Source: Gordonia lacunae
GTDB lineage: Bacteria > Actinomycetota > Actinomycetes > Mycobacteriales > Mycobacteriaceae
Direction: 5' to 3'
Length of the DNA stretch: 64,000 bases
NCBI RefSeq assembly: GCF_002149015.1
Contig: NZ_NGFO01000005.1
Coordinates: 62,001 to 126,000, forward strand
The translations under genes and the position numbers were made by a program. Positions 38,640 through 61,832 of this stretch are shown piece after piece (the stretch's first letter is position 1; each line of letters begins with the position of its first letter). Below the pieces are notes generated by a model. It was not told where the DNA came from. It did not search any database and saw nothing but the letters and a program-made list of their open reading frames with translations.

Positions 38640-38697
38640 GTTCCCGACCGGCCGGTCGCGTCGCGTGTGGTGGGTGGCGGTACGCGGCCCGGGGTGG

Positions 38698-39750
38698 TCA
38701 GCGCAGGTCGCGCTCGATACGCGGCCAGGTCTGGTACAGGTCGTCCTGCCAGTAGCCCCACGAGTGGGTGCCCGTCGGCCGGAAGTTGACGTGCACCGGG
38801 ACATCGAGCGAACGCATCCGCTGGACCATCTGCCGGGTGCAGAGGTCGATCGCGACCTCGATGCCGCCGCCCACGATCGCCTGGTTGGCCAGCGTGAACC
38901 CATCGCCCTCGATGCTCGGGTCGCTCAGTTGTTCGTGGACTCCCGGCGCACCGGTACCCGTGGTCATGTAGACCTTGCTGCCGCGTAGTTTCGCCGCGTT
39001 GAGATAGGGGTCGTTGGCCCGCCAGCCGGGGCCGTCGAGGGGTCCCCACATGTTGGTCATGTCGGCCTGACCGCGGTCCTCGACCACGAGACGGATGTAC
39101 TGCTGACCGGCGGGATCACTGGTCCGGGCACATCCGCTGAACGCGGCGACGGATCGGTAGAGACCGGGGGCGGCGATGGCCAGGTTGAGCACCGATGTCC
39201 CGGCCATGGAGATGCCGGCGATCGCGTTGACCCCGGTGGTGTCGAATTCGTCGTCGACGATCGGCGGGAGTTCTTTCGTCAGAAAGGTCTGCCACTTGTT
39301 GCGGCCGAGGGTGGGGTCGTCGCGTTGCCAGTCGGTGTAATACGAGTAGGCGCCGCCGATGGGGGTGACGACGTAGACGTGCTTGTCGTCGAAGTAGCGC
39401 TTGTAGGTGGTCCGCGCGTCCCAGGTGGCGGAGTCCTCGCCGCCGCCGGCGCCGTTGAGGAGGTACAGCGTCGGGGCCGGCCGGGAACGATCCCGTGGCG
39501 TGAGGACGGTGACCGGGATCGTCCGGTTCATCGCTGCGGAGTGGACGAGCAGCGTCACCTGTTGCGGGTCGTCGGTGTACGAGTCGACGATGCGGGAGCC
39601 GTCGGAGGCCGACGGCGGTGCCGCGGAGGCCGGCGCCCCGGGACCGGTCGCGAGGCCCGCGATGACCGCACCCACCGTCAGCAGACCTGCCAGCAGGTGC
39701 CACCCGCGGCGCCGCCCGTGCCGCTGTTCCCGACGACCGATTCCGTTCAC
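38698..39750 (-). CDS. Secreted antigen-85-type esterase / mycolyltransferase family
   Basis: 350 aa, GTG start. A basic N-terminus (RREQRHGRRRG) precedes a hydrophobic signal segment ending near ASA (about residue 44), so it is exported. The alpha/beta hydrolase core shows the nucleophile Ser181 in GISMAG and a C-terminal His329 in GTHSWGYW, the arrangement of the FbpA-C/Cmyt mycolyltransferases and related esterases (PF00756). Such enzymes transfer mycolate between trehalose monomycolates and arabinogalactan in the envelope. It could equally be a general esterase of the same family. Confidence 0.85.
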   Translation of the reverse strand: MNGIGRREQRHGRRRGWHLLAGLLTVGAVIAGLATGPGAPASAAPPSASDGSRIVDSYTDDPQQVTLLVHSAAMNRTIPVTVLTPRDRSRPAPTLYLLNGAGGGEDSATWDARTTYKRYFDDKHVYVVTPIGGAYSYYTDWQRDDPTLGRNKWQTFLTKELPPIVDDEFDTTGVNAIAGISMAGTSVLNLAIAAPGLYRSVAAFSGCARTSDPAGQQYIRLVVEDRGQADMTNMWGPLDGPGWRANDPYLNAAKLRGSKVYMTTGTGAPGVHEQLSDPSIEGDGFTLANQAIVGGGIEVAIDLCTRQMVQRMRSLDVPVHVNFRPTGTHSWGYWQDDLYQTWPRIERDLR

Positions 39751-39892
39751 ACCGCACCCACTCGTTCTCGAGACGCACTCGTTCGCCGACGCACTGACCG
39801 GCTTCTCACTCTATGGATCGTCCCCCTGGTGGAAAACGATACGAGAGGAGAGCGCCACGACTGTCACCCGAAGGATCGAATCCGGCCCGGTT

Positions 39893-40837
39893 CTACAGGG
39901 CGACCTGGGCGAGGATCGGCGTCGTCGGCTGCGGCGAGCCCCCGGCCGGCTCGATGGTCACCGCGAGCACGCTCGACCCACTCACGTCGTTCACCACCAC
40001 CGGGGCGGTGTCGTCCCCGGGGATCAGTCCGGCCGGTACGGGTTGGTCGGCACCGCCCACCAGCCACAGCTGGTATGTGCTGTCGGCGGGGATCGGCGTG
40101 CGCAGATCCCGCAGCAGGGCGACCGCACGATCGGCGGACTCGGAGGTCACCACCGCGATGGTGCCGCGGTCGTCGGCGAGCGGTTCGACCGTCACCGACG
40201 CGTCGGCAGCCGTCAGCACCCCGAGCACCTCCCGCTGGGAGTCGCTGAGCGCCGTCGAGGAGGTGGACGTCTCGGGTGCGGTGGTGCGGCCGATGAGCAC
40301 GCCTGCGCCGAGCGCCACCGCCACGGTCACGGCCGCGGCCGCCAGGATCGCGGTGGCGCGTGCCGGACGCGGTGCGGTGCCACCCGATCGGTGTTGCCCG
40401 GGAGAGGAGTCGCGGGGACGCAATTCGATCGGTGGCGGTGGTGCGAGGTCGGTCTCGCCGGAGTGGTCCGGTCCGGCCGGGGCCGCGGGCTCGACACCGG
40501 CCGTGTGGCCGATCGGGGCCTGCGGGCCGGGATCGGTGCCGGCGGGCACATAGGCGTCCGGGGTCAGCGCCGCGCCCTCGAAGACGTGGTGCAGCACCCG
40601 GTCCCGGAGTTCGGGGGGTGCGTCGAGTGCGTAGGTCGTCGCGAAGCCCGCCATCGCCGCCTGGATGTCGGTGATCTGCGCGTCGTAGACCGCGCGCTCC
40701 TGCGGTGACAGCACGGCGAGTTCGCGCTCGGCGCGCGCCGTCTCGTCGGGCGTCAGCGCGCCGACCGCGAAGAGTTCGACGTGATCGTCGAGCCAGGCGG
40801 CCCCGCGGTCCCCGGACGTCGTATCGGATGTCGTCAT
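39893..40837 (-). CDS. rskA: Anti-sigma-K factor RskA-like membrane protein
   Basis: 314 aa. The cytosolic N-terminus (AWLDDHVELFAVGALTPDETA) is the sigma-binding region, followed by a long Pro-rich stretch, a single membrane span at about 160-185 (ATAILAAAAVTVAVALG) and an extracytoplasmic RskA domain with the typical YQLWLVGG and VTIEPAGGSPQPT motifs. It should hold the sigma factor encoded 7 bp upstream inactive until cleaved. The ATG lies just downstream of the sigK stop, so co-translation is likely. Confidence 0.92.
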   Translation of the reverse strand: MTTSDTTSGDRGAAWLDDHVELFAVGALTPDETARAERELAVLSPQERAVYDAQITDIQAAMAGFATTYALDAPPELRDRVLHHVFEGAALTPDAYVPAGTDPGPQAPIGHTAGVEPAAPAGPDHSGETDLAPPPPIELRPRDSSPGQHRSGGTAPRPARATAILAAAAVTVAVALGAGVLIGRTTAPETSTSSTALSDSQREVLGVLTAADASVTVEPLADDRGTIAVVTSESADRAVALLRDLRTPIPADSTYQLWLVGGADQPVPAGLIPGDDTAPVVVNDVSGSSVLAVTIEPAGGSPQPTTPILAQVAL

Positions 40838-40844
40838 TGTGGGA

Positions 40845-41453
40845 TCAGGCGTCCTCGTGCGTCCGCATGCAGGTTCTCAAACGGCGCAGGCCATCTCGAA
40901 TCCGAGACTTGATGGTGGGTAGGGGAGTGTCGGTGTGCCGGGCGACCTCGGGATAGGTCAGGCCCCCGAAATACGACATCTCGATGCAGCTCCGTTGCAG
41001 TTCCGTGAGCGTACCGAGACATGTTCGTAGGGTACGCGCCTCGTCGGTCTGCACAACGACCTCGAGCGGTATGTTTCGTGGGGTCTCCACCGACACGGCT
41101 CCGTACTGCGACATCCGCTGTTGCTGCAGTTCCTCGGAGCGCACGCGGTCGACGGCCCGCCGATGGGCGATCGTCATCATCCAGGTGATGACCGAACCTC
41201 GCCCGGGCTGGTACTCGCCGGCCTTCTGCCAGTACTGCAGATACGCCTCCTGGACGATCTCCTCGGCGTACTGACGGTCCCGCACGACCCGGAACGCGAG
41301 TCCGTAGATCCGTGAACTCGTGCGGTCGTACAGCGTGGAGAACGCGGTCCGGTCGCCCGCCGCGGCTGCGGCCAGCAAGTCCCGCAGCACCTGTGCTTCG
41401 CCCCCGCGTCCGTGGTGCGCGTCGGCGGCCGCGCTGCCATCGTCCGGTGTCAC
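40845..41453 (-). CDS. sigK: ECF RNA polymerase sigma factor SigK
   Basis: 202 aa, GTG start. Region 2 (FSTLYDRTSSRIYGLAFRVV, then AEEIVQEAYLQYWQKAGEYQ with the ITWMMTIAHRRAVDRVR stretch) and region 4 (LTELQRSCIEMSYFGGLTYP, ending TIKSRIRDGLRRLR) are complete and of SigK type. It directs RNA polymerase to its own promoter set; in mycobacteria SigK controls secreted antigens of the MPT70/83 group and its own operon. It is followed directly by rskA. Confidence 0.93.
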   Translation of the reverse strand: MTPDDGSAAADAHHGRGGEAQVLRDLLAAAAAGDRTAFSTLYDRTSSRIYGLAFRVVRDRQYAEEIVQEAYLQYWQKAGEYQPGRGSVITWMMTIAHRRAVDRVRSEELQQQRMSQYGAVSVETPRNIPLEVVVQTDEARTLRTCLGTLTELQRSCIEMSYFGGLTYPEVARHTDTPLPTIKSRIRDGLRRLRTCMRTHEDA

Positions 41454-41544
41454 TGTTCCACGGTAACGAACACGTGGGGATTTCTCGGGTGATCGTTGAT
41501 CCCGGGAGTACCGATCGCGAATTCATGAATCACCGACCTACCGG

Positions 41545-42327
41545 TCACCGGTTGGCGGCGCGGCGGTACAGGACGAGCGAGGCGGGTATGCACACCGCCA
41601 GTATGACCAGGGCCGAACCCACCGAGTACGCGACCGCATGGTCGGCGACCCATCCGGTGGCCTCGGGGAAGGTCGGCGGCGCCTCGTTGCCGAAGAGCTG
41701 GCGGGATGCGGTCGCCACCGCGGTCACCGGGTTCCATTCGGCGATCGCACGCAGCGGTCCGGGCAGACTCTGGGCGGAGATGAAAGCGCTCGAGAGGAAC
41801 GTGACCGGGAACATCCACAGGAAGCCGATGCTCTGCGCGGCTTCGACATTCGGGGCGGCCAGGCCGGTCACGGCTCCCACCCATGCCATCGCGAGCGCGA
41901 ACAGGCCGATGATGCCGAAGGCGAGGGCGGCGTCGCCGGCGCTGCCCTGGACGCGCCAGCCGATCGCCAGACCGCAGGCGACCATCACCGCGAGGCCGAC
42001 GACGCCCAGCAGCATGTCGGAGGTGACGCGTCCGCTGATGACGCCCAGTCGGGACATCGGCAGGGACCGGAGCCGGTCGACGATGCCGTCGGAGGTGTCG
42101 TTCGCCAGGCCGACAGTGGTGAAGGCCGCGTTGAAGACCACCGTCTGGGTGAAGATGCCCGCCATCAGGAATTCGCGGTAGGAACCCCCGCCGAAGGTCG
42201 CGCCGAAGACGTAGGCGAACAGGAACACGAACATCAGCGGCTGGATGGTGGCGCTGATGAGCAGGGTGGGAATCCGCTTGACGGTGAGCAGGTTCCGCTC
42301 GACCAGGACTGTGGTGTCAGTGAGCAT
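41545..42327 (-). CDS. ABC-2 type transporter permease, DrrB-like
   Basis: 260 aa from ATG 42327 ([12 protein letters not shown]), which overlaps the end of the ATPase gene by 11 bp; a longer reading to 42453 would lie inside that gene and is rejected. Six membrane segments are apparent, with the ABC-2 signature around VDRLRSLPMSRLGVI and the DrrB-like FLSSAFISAQSLPG. With the ATPase it forms an exporter, most likely for the peptide made by the adjacent NRPS. Confidence 0.93.
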   Translation of the reverse strand: MLTDTTVLVERNLLTVKRIPTLLISATIQPLMFVFLFAYVFGATFGGGSYREFLMAGIFTQTVVFNAAFTTVGLANDTSDGIVDRLRSLPMSRLGVISGRVTSDMLLGVVGLAVMVACGLAIGWRVQGSAGDAALAFGIIGLFALAMAWVGAVTGLAAPNVEAAQSIGFLWMFPVTFLSSAFISAQSLPGPLRAIAEWNPVTAVATASRQLFGNEAPPTFPEATGWVADHAVAYSVGSALVILAVCIPASLVLYRRAANR

Positions 42328-43570
42328 GGAGTCGGTCCGATCGGGTCGTCGGGGCGTGGGAGAGGTCGGGATCGGCGTCGGACACCCGCGGGATGACGGT
42401 GGTCTCGGCATCGGCTCCGGCCGATGTCCCGCCACCGAGGTCACTGCCCCCATCGCCTCCCGGCGCGTCCCGCTCCGTGAGCGTCAGGAACACGTCGTCG
42501 AGGGTCGGGGTGGCGACCGTGGCGTCGACGACGTCGATGCCGACGGCGTCGAGTGCGCGGACGGCCTCCACGGCGCTGCGCGTTCCGTTGTCGACGGGAA
42601 TCGACCATCGGGTGCCGGTCGAGCCCGGGTGGGCGGTGGTCTCGCCCTCGAGTCGTTCGGGCATGCCGAGACCGATCTCGGCCAGCGTCGTGGCGACGAG
42701 CTCGTCCTGCGGTTCCGACGACCCCGAGCGCATGTCGACCTCGACGGTGAGGATCGATCCGCCGGTGGCGGCCTTGAGATCGGCGGCGCTGCCCTGGGCG
42801 CGGATGGTGCCGTGATCGATGACGGTGATCTCGTCGGCCAGCGCGTCGGCCTCTTCCAGGTACTGGGTCGTCAGCAACACCGTCGCACCGCCGGCGACCT
42901 GCTCGGTGATGACCTCCCACATCTGGCGGCGCCCACGGGGATCCAGCCCGGTGGTCGGCTCGTCGAGAATCACCAGCGACGGACGGTTGATGAGGGCGCC
43001 GGCGAGGTCGAGCCGCCGGCGCATGCCGCCGGAGTAGGTGCGCATCGGTCGGTCGGCGGCGTCCTGGAGGGCGAGGTCGGCGATCAGCTCACGGGCACGT
43101 GCGGAGGCCTCGCCGCGCGAGAGCCCGTACAGCTGCCCGACCATCCGCAGGTTCTCGAAGCCGGTCAGGTTTCCGTCGACGGCCGCGTACTGGCCGGAGA
43201 CGCCGATGATCTTGCGAGCCGCGCCGGGGTCGGCGATGGCGTCGACGCCGTCGACGAGGACGCTGCCCTCGTCGGGCCTCATCAGGGTCGCAACCGCTCG
43301 GACGGTGGTGGTCTTGCCCGCGCCGTTGGGGCCGAGCAGCGCGTGCACGGTGCCCGCGGGCACCGTCAGGTCCAGCCCGTTGAGGGCGTGCACGCGACGG
43401 CCGCGGCCGAACAGGCCGGTGCGGAACGTCTTGCGCAGACCGCGCAGTTCGAGCGCGTTCCGCGTGGACGCGGCCGGGTCGGGGGTCGACCCGCCGGGAC
43501 CCGGAGCCGGAGTCGTTTCTGCCGCAGTCACTTCCGCCGACGTCGTGTCAGCCATACTGTGCCGCCCCAT
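42317..43570 (-). CDS. ABC transporter ATP-binding protein, DrrA-like
   Basis: 417 aa from ATG 43570, which has AAAGGGAGG six bases upstream; GTG 43588 overlaps that site and ATG 43555 is a weaker alternative. Walker [11 protein letters not shown] (80-89), signature [12 protein letters not shown], Walker [13 protein letters not shown] and the TTQYLEEAD switch segment are typical of the daunorubicin-resistance DrrA group. A Ser/Gly/Asp-rich tail of about 50 aa is unusual. The start lies inside the upstream mbtH gene, so the genes are translationally coupled. Confidence 0.94.
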   Translation of the reverse strand: MGRHSMADTTSAEVTAAETTPAPGPGGSTPDPAASTRNALELRGLRKTFRTGLFGRGRRVHALNGLDLTVPAGTVHALLGPNGAGKTTTVRAVATLMRPDEGSVLVDGVDAIADPGAARKIIGVSGQYAAVDGNLTGFENLRMVGQLYGLSRGEASARARELIADLALQDAADRPMRTYSGGMRRRLDLAGALINRPSLVILDEPTTGLDPRGRRQMWEVITEQVAGGATVLLTTQYLEEADALADEITVIDHGTIRAQGSAADLKAATGGSILTVEVDMRSGSSEPQDELVATTLAEIGLGMPERLEGETTAHPGSTGTRWSIPVDNGTRSAVEAVRALDAVGIDVVDATVATPTLDDVFLTLTERDAPGGDGGSDLGGGTSAGADAETTVIPRVSDADPDLSHAPTTRSDRLHAH

Positions 43571-43801
43571 GTGTGACCTCCCTTTCACTGTCCTGCGAAC
43601 GTTCCATGGCGCGGATCAGGCTGGCGGGCCGCATGTCCCGCCAGTTCTCTTCGACGTACTCGAGGCACTCGTCGTGCCCCGACGGGCCGAACACCACGCG
43701 CCAGCCGTCTGGGACGGGAGCGAAGTCCGGCCACAAGGAATGCTGGTTCTCGTGGTTGACGAGGACGCGGAAGGTCCCCTCGGTGTCGTCGAACGGGTTG
43801 G

Positions 43802-43805
<4 letters not shown>
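43548..43805 (-). CDS. MbtH-like NRPS accessory protein (line 2)
   Basis: 85 aa; ATG 43805 with GGAGGAGG just upstream. The motif [10 protein letters not shown], the PDGW and the [16 protein letters not shown] segment are intact. Its start overlaps the stop of the four-module NRPS by 4 bp (ATGA), which fits a stoichiometric partner of those A domains. The C-terminus is about 10 residues longer than that of the line 1 copy and overlaps the ATPase gene. Confidence 0.96.
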
Positions 43806-57685
<13,880 letters not shown>

Positions 57686-58287
57686 GCGTGCCTCCCCTGT
57701 GAGTGCGCCCGCACGGCAGCGTCGAACCCGGATCGAGCGTGGGGATTCGAACTCCGGTCCACGAACTCGGGGCGGGTGGCCCGGAGTCGAGGACTTGCCG
57801 TCAGGCCCGCGGTTGTCGGACTGAGCTGCGGAGCCGGGGGGAATGGTGATCGTTCGGCTCACGATCGGCAGCCGAGAAAACCCCCGGTGCTGACACGCCC
57901 CCCGTGTTTCGCTCCCTCCCGGCGCGCTCTCGTGGCTCGCCGGGCGGGCTTGTAATCTGGTCGATCTCGTCTCGTGAGGTGCTTCGCGTGGCGGTACACC
58001 CCAGATGGGTCAGTGCGGAAAAAAGTTTCCCGGCCCGGTGCCATCCGAAACCCGCGGCCGGTGACAGCGGCACCGATTTGGCCCGGACCTGGGCATTCCC
58101 CTACACTTGTGGGGTTGCCTGCGGCACTGTCGTGTCGCGAATCGGCTCACGAACCCACTGGGGCGGACCGCTCAGGTGTCACAGCCTGGCCAAAACCCCA
58201 GGCAGGCGTGTGTTCGGTGGCAGCGGACCGTGTGCGTCGGGTCGGAAATCCGCCGTACATAAGAAGCCAGGTCAAGGAGACTAACGA
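57686..58287. other. 602-bp divergent intergenic region between NRPS line 2 and rplN
   Basis: No supported gene lies here. It must hold the divergent promoters of the line 2 operon and the ribosomal operon. A rplN-side promoter is proposed at 58078-58107. In the rplN leader, GCCTGG/CCAGGC arms (58184-58189 and 58198-58203) could form a hairpin. I found no clear promoter for the NRPS side and nothing resembling an IdeR iron box. Confidence 0.6.
58078..58107 (+). promoter_or_regulatory. Candidate promoter of the ribosomal operon
   Basis: TTGGCC (58078-58083), an 18-bp spacer, then TACACT (58102-58107). This fits actinobacterial housekeeping promoters and would give a leader of about 175 nt before rplN. 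Confidence 0.5.
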
Positions 58288-58656
58288 GTGATTCAGCAGG
58301 AATCCCGCCTGCGAGTCGCCGACAACACCGGTGCCAAGGAGATCTTGTGCATCCGCGTGCTCGGCGGTTCCTCGCGGCGCTACGCCGGCATTGGCGACGT
58401 CATCGTCGCCACTGTCAAGGACGCCATCCCGGGCGGCAACGTCAAGAAGGGTGAGGTCGTCAAGGCCGTCATCGTGCGCACCACCAAGGAGCGCCGTCGT
58501 GCGGACGGAAGCTACATCCGCTTCGACGAGAACGCCGCCGTCATCCTCAAGGGTGAGAGCGACCCCCGCGGTACCCGCATCTTCGGCCCGGTCGGCCGCG
58601 AGCTGCGTGAGAAGAAGTTCATGAAGATCGTGTCGCTGGCACCGGAGGTGATCTGA
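58288..58656 (+). CDS. rplN: 50S ribosomal protein L14 (uL14)
   Basis: 122 aa, the normal length; GTG start with AAGGAGA upstream. The full uL14 sequence is present, from [18 protein letters not shown] through [15 protein letters not shown] to [15 protein letters not shown]. It binds 23S rRNA at the subunit interface. First gene of a tight four-gene operon. Confidence 0.99.
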   Translation: MIQQESRLRVADNTGAKEILCIRVLGGSSRRYAGIGDVIVATVKDAIPGGNVKKGEVVKAVIVRTTKERRRADGSYIRFDENAAVILKGESDPRGTRIFGPVGRELREKKFMKIVSLAPEVI

Positions 58657-58657
58657 C

Positions 58658-58975
58658 ATGAAGGTGCACAAGGGTGACACCGTGATCGTCATCTCGGGCA
58701 AGGACAAGGGCGCCAAGGGCAAGGTCATCCAGGCCTTCCCGAAGACGCAGCGAGTTCTCGTCGAGGGCGTCAACCGAATCAAGAAGCACACCGCCGCGTC
58801 GGCCAACGAGCGCGGTGCCTCCTCCGGCGGCATCGTGACCCAGGAAGCCTCGATCCACGTCTCGAACGTGATGGTCGTGGATTCCGACGGCAACCCGACT
58901 CGCGTCGGCTACCGCGTCGACGAGGAAACGGGCAAGAAGGTCCGGATCTCGCGCAAGAGCGGGAAGGACATCTGA
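58658..58975 (+). CDS. rplX: 50S ribosomal protein L24 (uL24)
   Basis: 105 aa. The KOW motif near the N-terminus ([19 protein letters not shown]) and the IKKHT segment are typical of uL24, an early-assembly protein at the peptide exit side. It starts 1 bp after the rplN stop. Confidence 0.99.
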   Translation: MKVHKGDTVIVISGKDKGAKGKVIQAFPKTQRVLVEGVNRIKKHTAASANERGASSGGIVTQEASIHVSNVMVVDSDGNPTRVGYRVDEETGKKVRISRKSGKDI

Positions 58976-58976
58976 C

Positions 58977-59588
58977 ATGACCTCTACTGAAACTGTGAAC
59001 GGCGGCTCCGCAAGCTCCGCCGACAAGATCCAGCCGCGCCTGAAGACTCGCTACCGCGAGGAGATCAAGGACACGCTGAACAAAGAGTTCGAATACCCCA
59101 ACGTGATGCTGATCCCGGGCGTCGTGAAGGTCGTCGTGAACATGGGCGTCGGCGACGCCGCCCGTGACGCGAAGCTGATCAACGGCGCCGTCGAGGATCT
59201 GGCCAAGATCACCGGTCAGAAGCCGGAGATCCGTCGCGCTCGCAAGTCCATCGCGCAGTTCAAGCTGCGTGAGGGCATGCCGATCGGTGCGCGCGTCACC
59301 CTTCGTGGCGACCGCATGTGGGAGTTCCTGGACCGCCTCGTGTCCATCGCCCTCCCGCGTATCCGCGACTTCCGCGGTCTGTCGGACCGTCAGTTCGACG
59401 GCAACGGCAACTACACGTTCGGCCTGAACGAGCAGTCGATGTTCCACGAGATCAACATCGACAACATCGACCGGCCCCGCGGTATGGACATCACCGTCGT
59501 GACGTCGGCCACCACGGACGACGAAGGCCGGGCGCTGCTGCGTGCCCTGGGCTTCCCGTTCAAGGACAACAACGTTAAGGACAACTGA
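58977..59588 (+). CDS. rplE: 50S ribosomal protein L5 (uL5)
   Basis: 203 aa, slightly long because of a Ser/Thr-rich N-terminal extension (about 15 residues) that is common in this order. The core is standard: [39 protein letters not shown] and [13 protein letters not shown]. It binds 5S rRNA. It starts 1 bp after rplX. Confidence 0.99.
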   Translation: MTSTETVNGGSASSADKIQPRLKTRYREEIKDTLNKEFEYPNVMLIPGVVKVVVNMGVGDAARDAKLINGAVEDLAKITGQKPEIRRARKSIAQFKLREGMPIGARVTLRGDRMWEFLDRLVSIALPRIRDFRGLSDRQFDGNGNYTFGLNEQSMFHEINIDNIDRPRGMDITVVTSATTDDEGRALLRALGFPFKDNNVKDN

Positions 59589-59589
59589 C

Positions 59590-59775
59590 ATGGCAAAGAA
59601 GGCTCTGGTCAACAAGGCCAACAAGAAGCCCAAGTTCGCCGTGCGGGCCTACACCCGGTGCAACAAGTGCGGTCGCCCGCACTCGGTGTTCCGCAAGTTC
59701 GGCCTGTGCCGAATCTGCCTGCGCGACATGGCACATGCCGGCGAGCTGCCGGGTGTGCAGAAGTCCAGCTGGTGA
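59590..59775 (+). CDS. rpsN: 30S ribosomal protein S14 type Z, zinc-binding (uS14)
   Basis: 61 aa, ATG 59590, 1 bp after the rplE stop. The four zinc ligands are Cys24, Cys27, Cys40 and Cys43 (CNKC...CRIC), the zinc-ribbon form (rpsZ/rpsN1). A strong terminator follows, so rpsH and rplF, which usually come next in the spc operon, are not here. Confidence 0.98.
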   Translation: MAKKALVNKANKKPKFAVRAYTRCNKCGRPHSVFRKFGLCRICLRDMAHAGELPGVQKSSW

Positions 59776-59837
59776 CACTCACCCCCCGGATTTCGTAGCA
59801 AGAATGCGCATGGCGCGTTCGCGCCACAAGATCGTCG

Positions 59838-59870
59838 ACGGCCCCACCTCGCCCAGCGAGGTGGGGCCGT
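59838..59870. terminator. Strong bidirectional terminator after rpsN
   Basis: A perfect 15-bp stem, ACGGCCCCACCTCGC, with a CCA loop (59853-59855) is followed by TTG on the + strand. It lies 62 bp after the rpsN stop and a few bases before the stop of the convergent SRPBCC gene, so it can serve both. Confidence 0.85.
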
Positions 59871-59875
59871 TGCCG

Positions 59876-60328
59876 TCAGCGGGTCGCGGCCCATTCGTCG
59901 ACGAGGCGCGGCAGCTTCTTCGCGTTCGCGGAGAGCGACCGCTGATACGCGCGGATCGCCAGCGCGTCGGCGAGCTTCCCGACCGCACCGCCGACGCCGG
60001 CGTTGCGGATGCGGTAGGTGAGTTCGACGCCGCGGCGAACCTCCGCGAACGTGGCCGAGATGGCGAACTCGAGCGGTGACTCCGTGGAGGAGAACTCGGT
60101 GGTCGTGTGCGCATCGACCCGCGTGAACTCGCCGGTCCAGTCGACGGCGCGGCCGAGCCCCTTCATCTGGCCGCGCCAGACGGTCCCGACCGTGACCGGC
60201 CCGTCGGTGACGGTCTCGACGCCGATCACGCCGGGCGTCAGCGCCGCGACGTGCTCCGGGATGAGGCAGTACTCCCACACCGTGGTGAGGGGTTGTCGGA
60301 CGAGGACGGTCGCGCTTGCTTCGGGCAT
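59876..60328 (-). CDS. SRPBCC (START/Bet v1-like) family protein
   Basis: 150 aa from ATG 60328; upstream in-frame codons to 60442 lack family similarity. The pattern is that of polyketide cyclase/dehydratase-like lipid-binding folds: ATVLVRQPLTTVWEYCLIPE at the start, GTVWRGQMKGLG in the middle and a long C-terminal helix. It would bind a small hydrophobic ligand; the ligand is unknown. Convergent with the ribosomal operon. Confidence 0.8.
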   Translation of the reverse strand: MPEASATVLVRQPLTTVWEYCLIPEHVAALTPGVIGVETVTDGPVTVGTVWRGQMKGLGRAVDWTGEFTRVDAHTTTEFSSTESPLEFAISATFAEVRRGVELTYRIRNAGVGGAVGKLADALAIRAYQRSLSANAKKLPRLVDEWAATR

Positions 60329-60410
60329 GGCGTCGACGTTACCCGCCTGCCGGATCCGGTAGCGAAGTGTGTTCTCTGACAGCGCTTTTCGCCACGAGGA
60401 CCAGCGGGAC

Positions 60411-61832
60411 TCAGCGCCCGAGGATCCCGCCCAGCACGCCACCGGCGCCGGACCCGGCCGACCCGCCGCCGCCGGTCCCGCCGATGAACCCGCCGGGTGG
60501 TAGCTCCGACGGCTGGACGACGACGAAGCCCCGGCCGGAGAACTCGAGGGTGAACCGCTCGCCGGTGCTGCGTCCCATGAGGGTGCCGAGATTGAACGAG
60601 TCGTTGGACTTCACCGACGTGCGCAGGCTCGACGACCATGCGACCGCGGCCTGCGGGTCGGCGTAGGTCGCGGCGTCGACATTCAGGACGACCGGGGTGC
60701 CGTCGGTGGTGATGGCGATCCGGCCGCGACCGGTGAACACACAGTTGAACAAACCGGCGTTGCTCATCGCCCCGGCCCCCTGCACACGGGCGATGTCGTA
60801 GGACAGCGACGAGTCGAAGGCGAGTACGTTGGCGCCGTTGATGGTGAGCCCGTCGGACCCGTCGAGATCGATGAGGTGCACGTCCGACGCGGCGTCGGCG
60901 AGGAACAGGTCACCCTGCCCGGTCACCTTCATCAGCGGGACGCCCTCGCCGGTCATCGCCTGACGCATCATTCGTCCGAGGCCTCCGGAGCCGAGCGCCT
61001 CGAACTTGAGGTTGCCCTGGTAGGCCACCATCGAGCCGCTGCGGGCCATCACCTCGCCGGCGAGTCCGACGCGGCACATCTTGCTGCCCTGCTTCTGGAT
61101 GCCCTGCCCGGTGACCTCGGCGTGGGACGGCGCGAACAGATCGCTGTGCATGGGAACTCCCTGTGGTTGGGCGGTGACCGGAGACCGGGGCGGCGCGGGC
61201 GGTGTATTCCGGTGCGACGCCTGCGGTCCGGGTGACGGTGGTGGTGCGGGCGGCGTGGCCGTCGGCGGTGGCCATGGCTGCGGATCGGTCACGCGCGGCG
61301 GATGCCCGGGCGGGGCTGACGGAGCGGGTTCGTCGTCGACCTCGATGCCGAACGCGGTGGCCAGCCCCGCGAGACCGGCGTCGTATCCCTGTCCGACGGC
61401 CCGCACCTTCCACTGGTCGTTGCGCCGGTAGATCTCCAGGCACACGACGGCTGCCTCGCTGGTGAGGCCGGCGGGGCTGAAGGTGAGCTCCTCGCCGCCG
61501 CCGGTCACCGTCGCGGTGAGCGCACCCGCGGTGGCGAAGCTCGAGGGCCCGGTCCCGTCGAGGCTCGCCGCGACCACCACCGTCGCGATGTCGCGCGGCA
61601 GGGCACCGGTGTCGATCGTGACGATGTCGGCGGAGCCGTCGGAGCGGTAGCCGACGCCGGGGCCGGCGGGCTGGTTGTAGAAGATGAGGTCGTCGTCGGA
61701 GCGGACGCGACCAGCGTCGGTGAGCAGGATCGCCGAGGTGTTGACCGGCGATGCCGAGCGCACCGAGACGGTCACGGCCGACGACGGCAGTGGCCGGTTC
61801 TCTCCGGCGGTCAGCGTGAGCACGATGCCCAT
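60411..61832 (-). CDS. TerD-AIM24 fusion protein
   Basis: 473 aa from ATG 61832 (MGIVLTLTAGENRPL). The N-terminal TerD/CABP-type domain (about 1-180) has DDLIFYNQPAGPGVGYRSDG and EAAVVCLEIYRRNDQWKVRA. A Pro-rich linker (about 185-240) leads to an AIM24 (PF01987) beta-roll domain (about 250-440: GQGIQKQGSKMCRVGLAGEV, LFNCVFTGRGRIAI, LEFSGRGFVVVQPS) and a Gly-rich end. TerD proteins act in the calcium-dependent tellurite/stress-response system; AIM24-type domains are of unclear function in bacteria. No other ter gene is adjacent. Confidence 0.9.
   Translation of the reverse strand: MGIVLTLTAGENRPLPSSAVTVSVRSASPVNTSAILLTDAGRVRSDDDLIFYNQPAGPGVGYRSDGSADIVTIDTGALPRDIATVVVAASLDGTGPSSFATAGALTATVTGGGEELTFSPAGLTSEAAVVCLEIYRRNDQWKVRAVGQGYDAGLAGLATAFGIEVDDEPAPSAPPGHPPRVTDPQPWPPPTATPPAPPPSPGPQASHRNTPPAPPRSPVTAQPQGVPMHSDLFAPSHAEVTGQGIQKQGSKMCRVGLAGEVMARSGSMVAYQGNLKFEALGSGGLGRMMRQAMTGEGVPLMKVTGQGDLFLADAASDVHLIDLDGSDGLTINGANVLAFDSSLSYDIARVQGAGAMSNAGLFNCVFTGRGRIAITTDGTPVVLNVDAATYADPQAAVAWSSSLRTSVKSNDSFNLGTLMGRSTGERFTLEFSGRGFVVVQPSELPPGGFIGGTGGGGSAGSGAGGVLGGILGR

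Noticed and set aside
38645..38658. CGACCGGCCGGTCG palindrome between the small HTH gene and the mycolyltransferase-like gene
   Set aside because: The GC-only symmetry is short and lies between two convergent 3' ends, with no loop or T-run for a terminator; it could be chance.
42328..42453. The longer N-terminus of the DrrB-like permease
   Set aside because: The extra 42 codons are Pro/Arg-rich and lie entirely within the ATPase gene. ATG 42327 gives the standard start of the family.
57686..57862. The 59-codon N-terminal extension of the line 2 NRPS
   Set aside because: GTG 57685 has an ideal ribosome-binding site and leads directly into the C domain; the upstream codons show no family similarity.
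57686..58287. An iron-box (IdeR-type) operator for the line 2 NRPS
   Set aside because: I read the gap for the TTAGGnnnnnnCCTAA-like pattern and found nothing close, so a siderophore role is not supported by regulation visible here.
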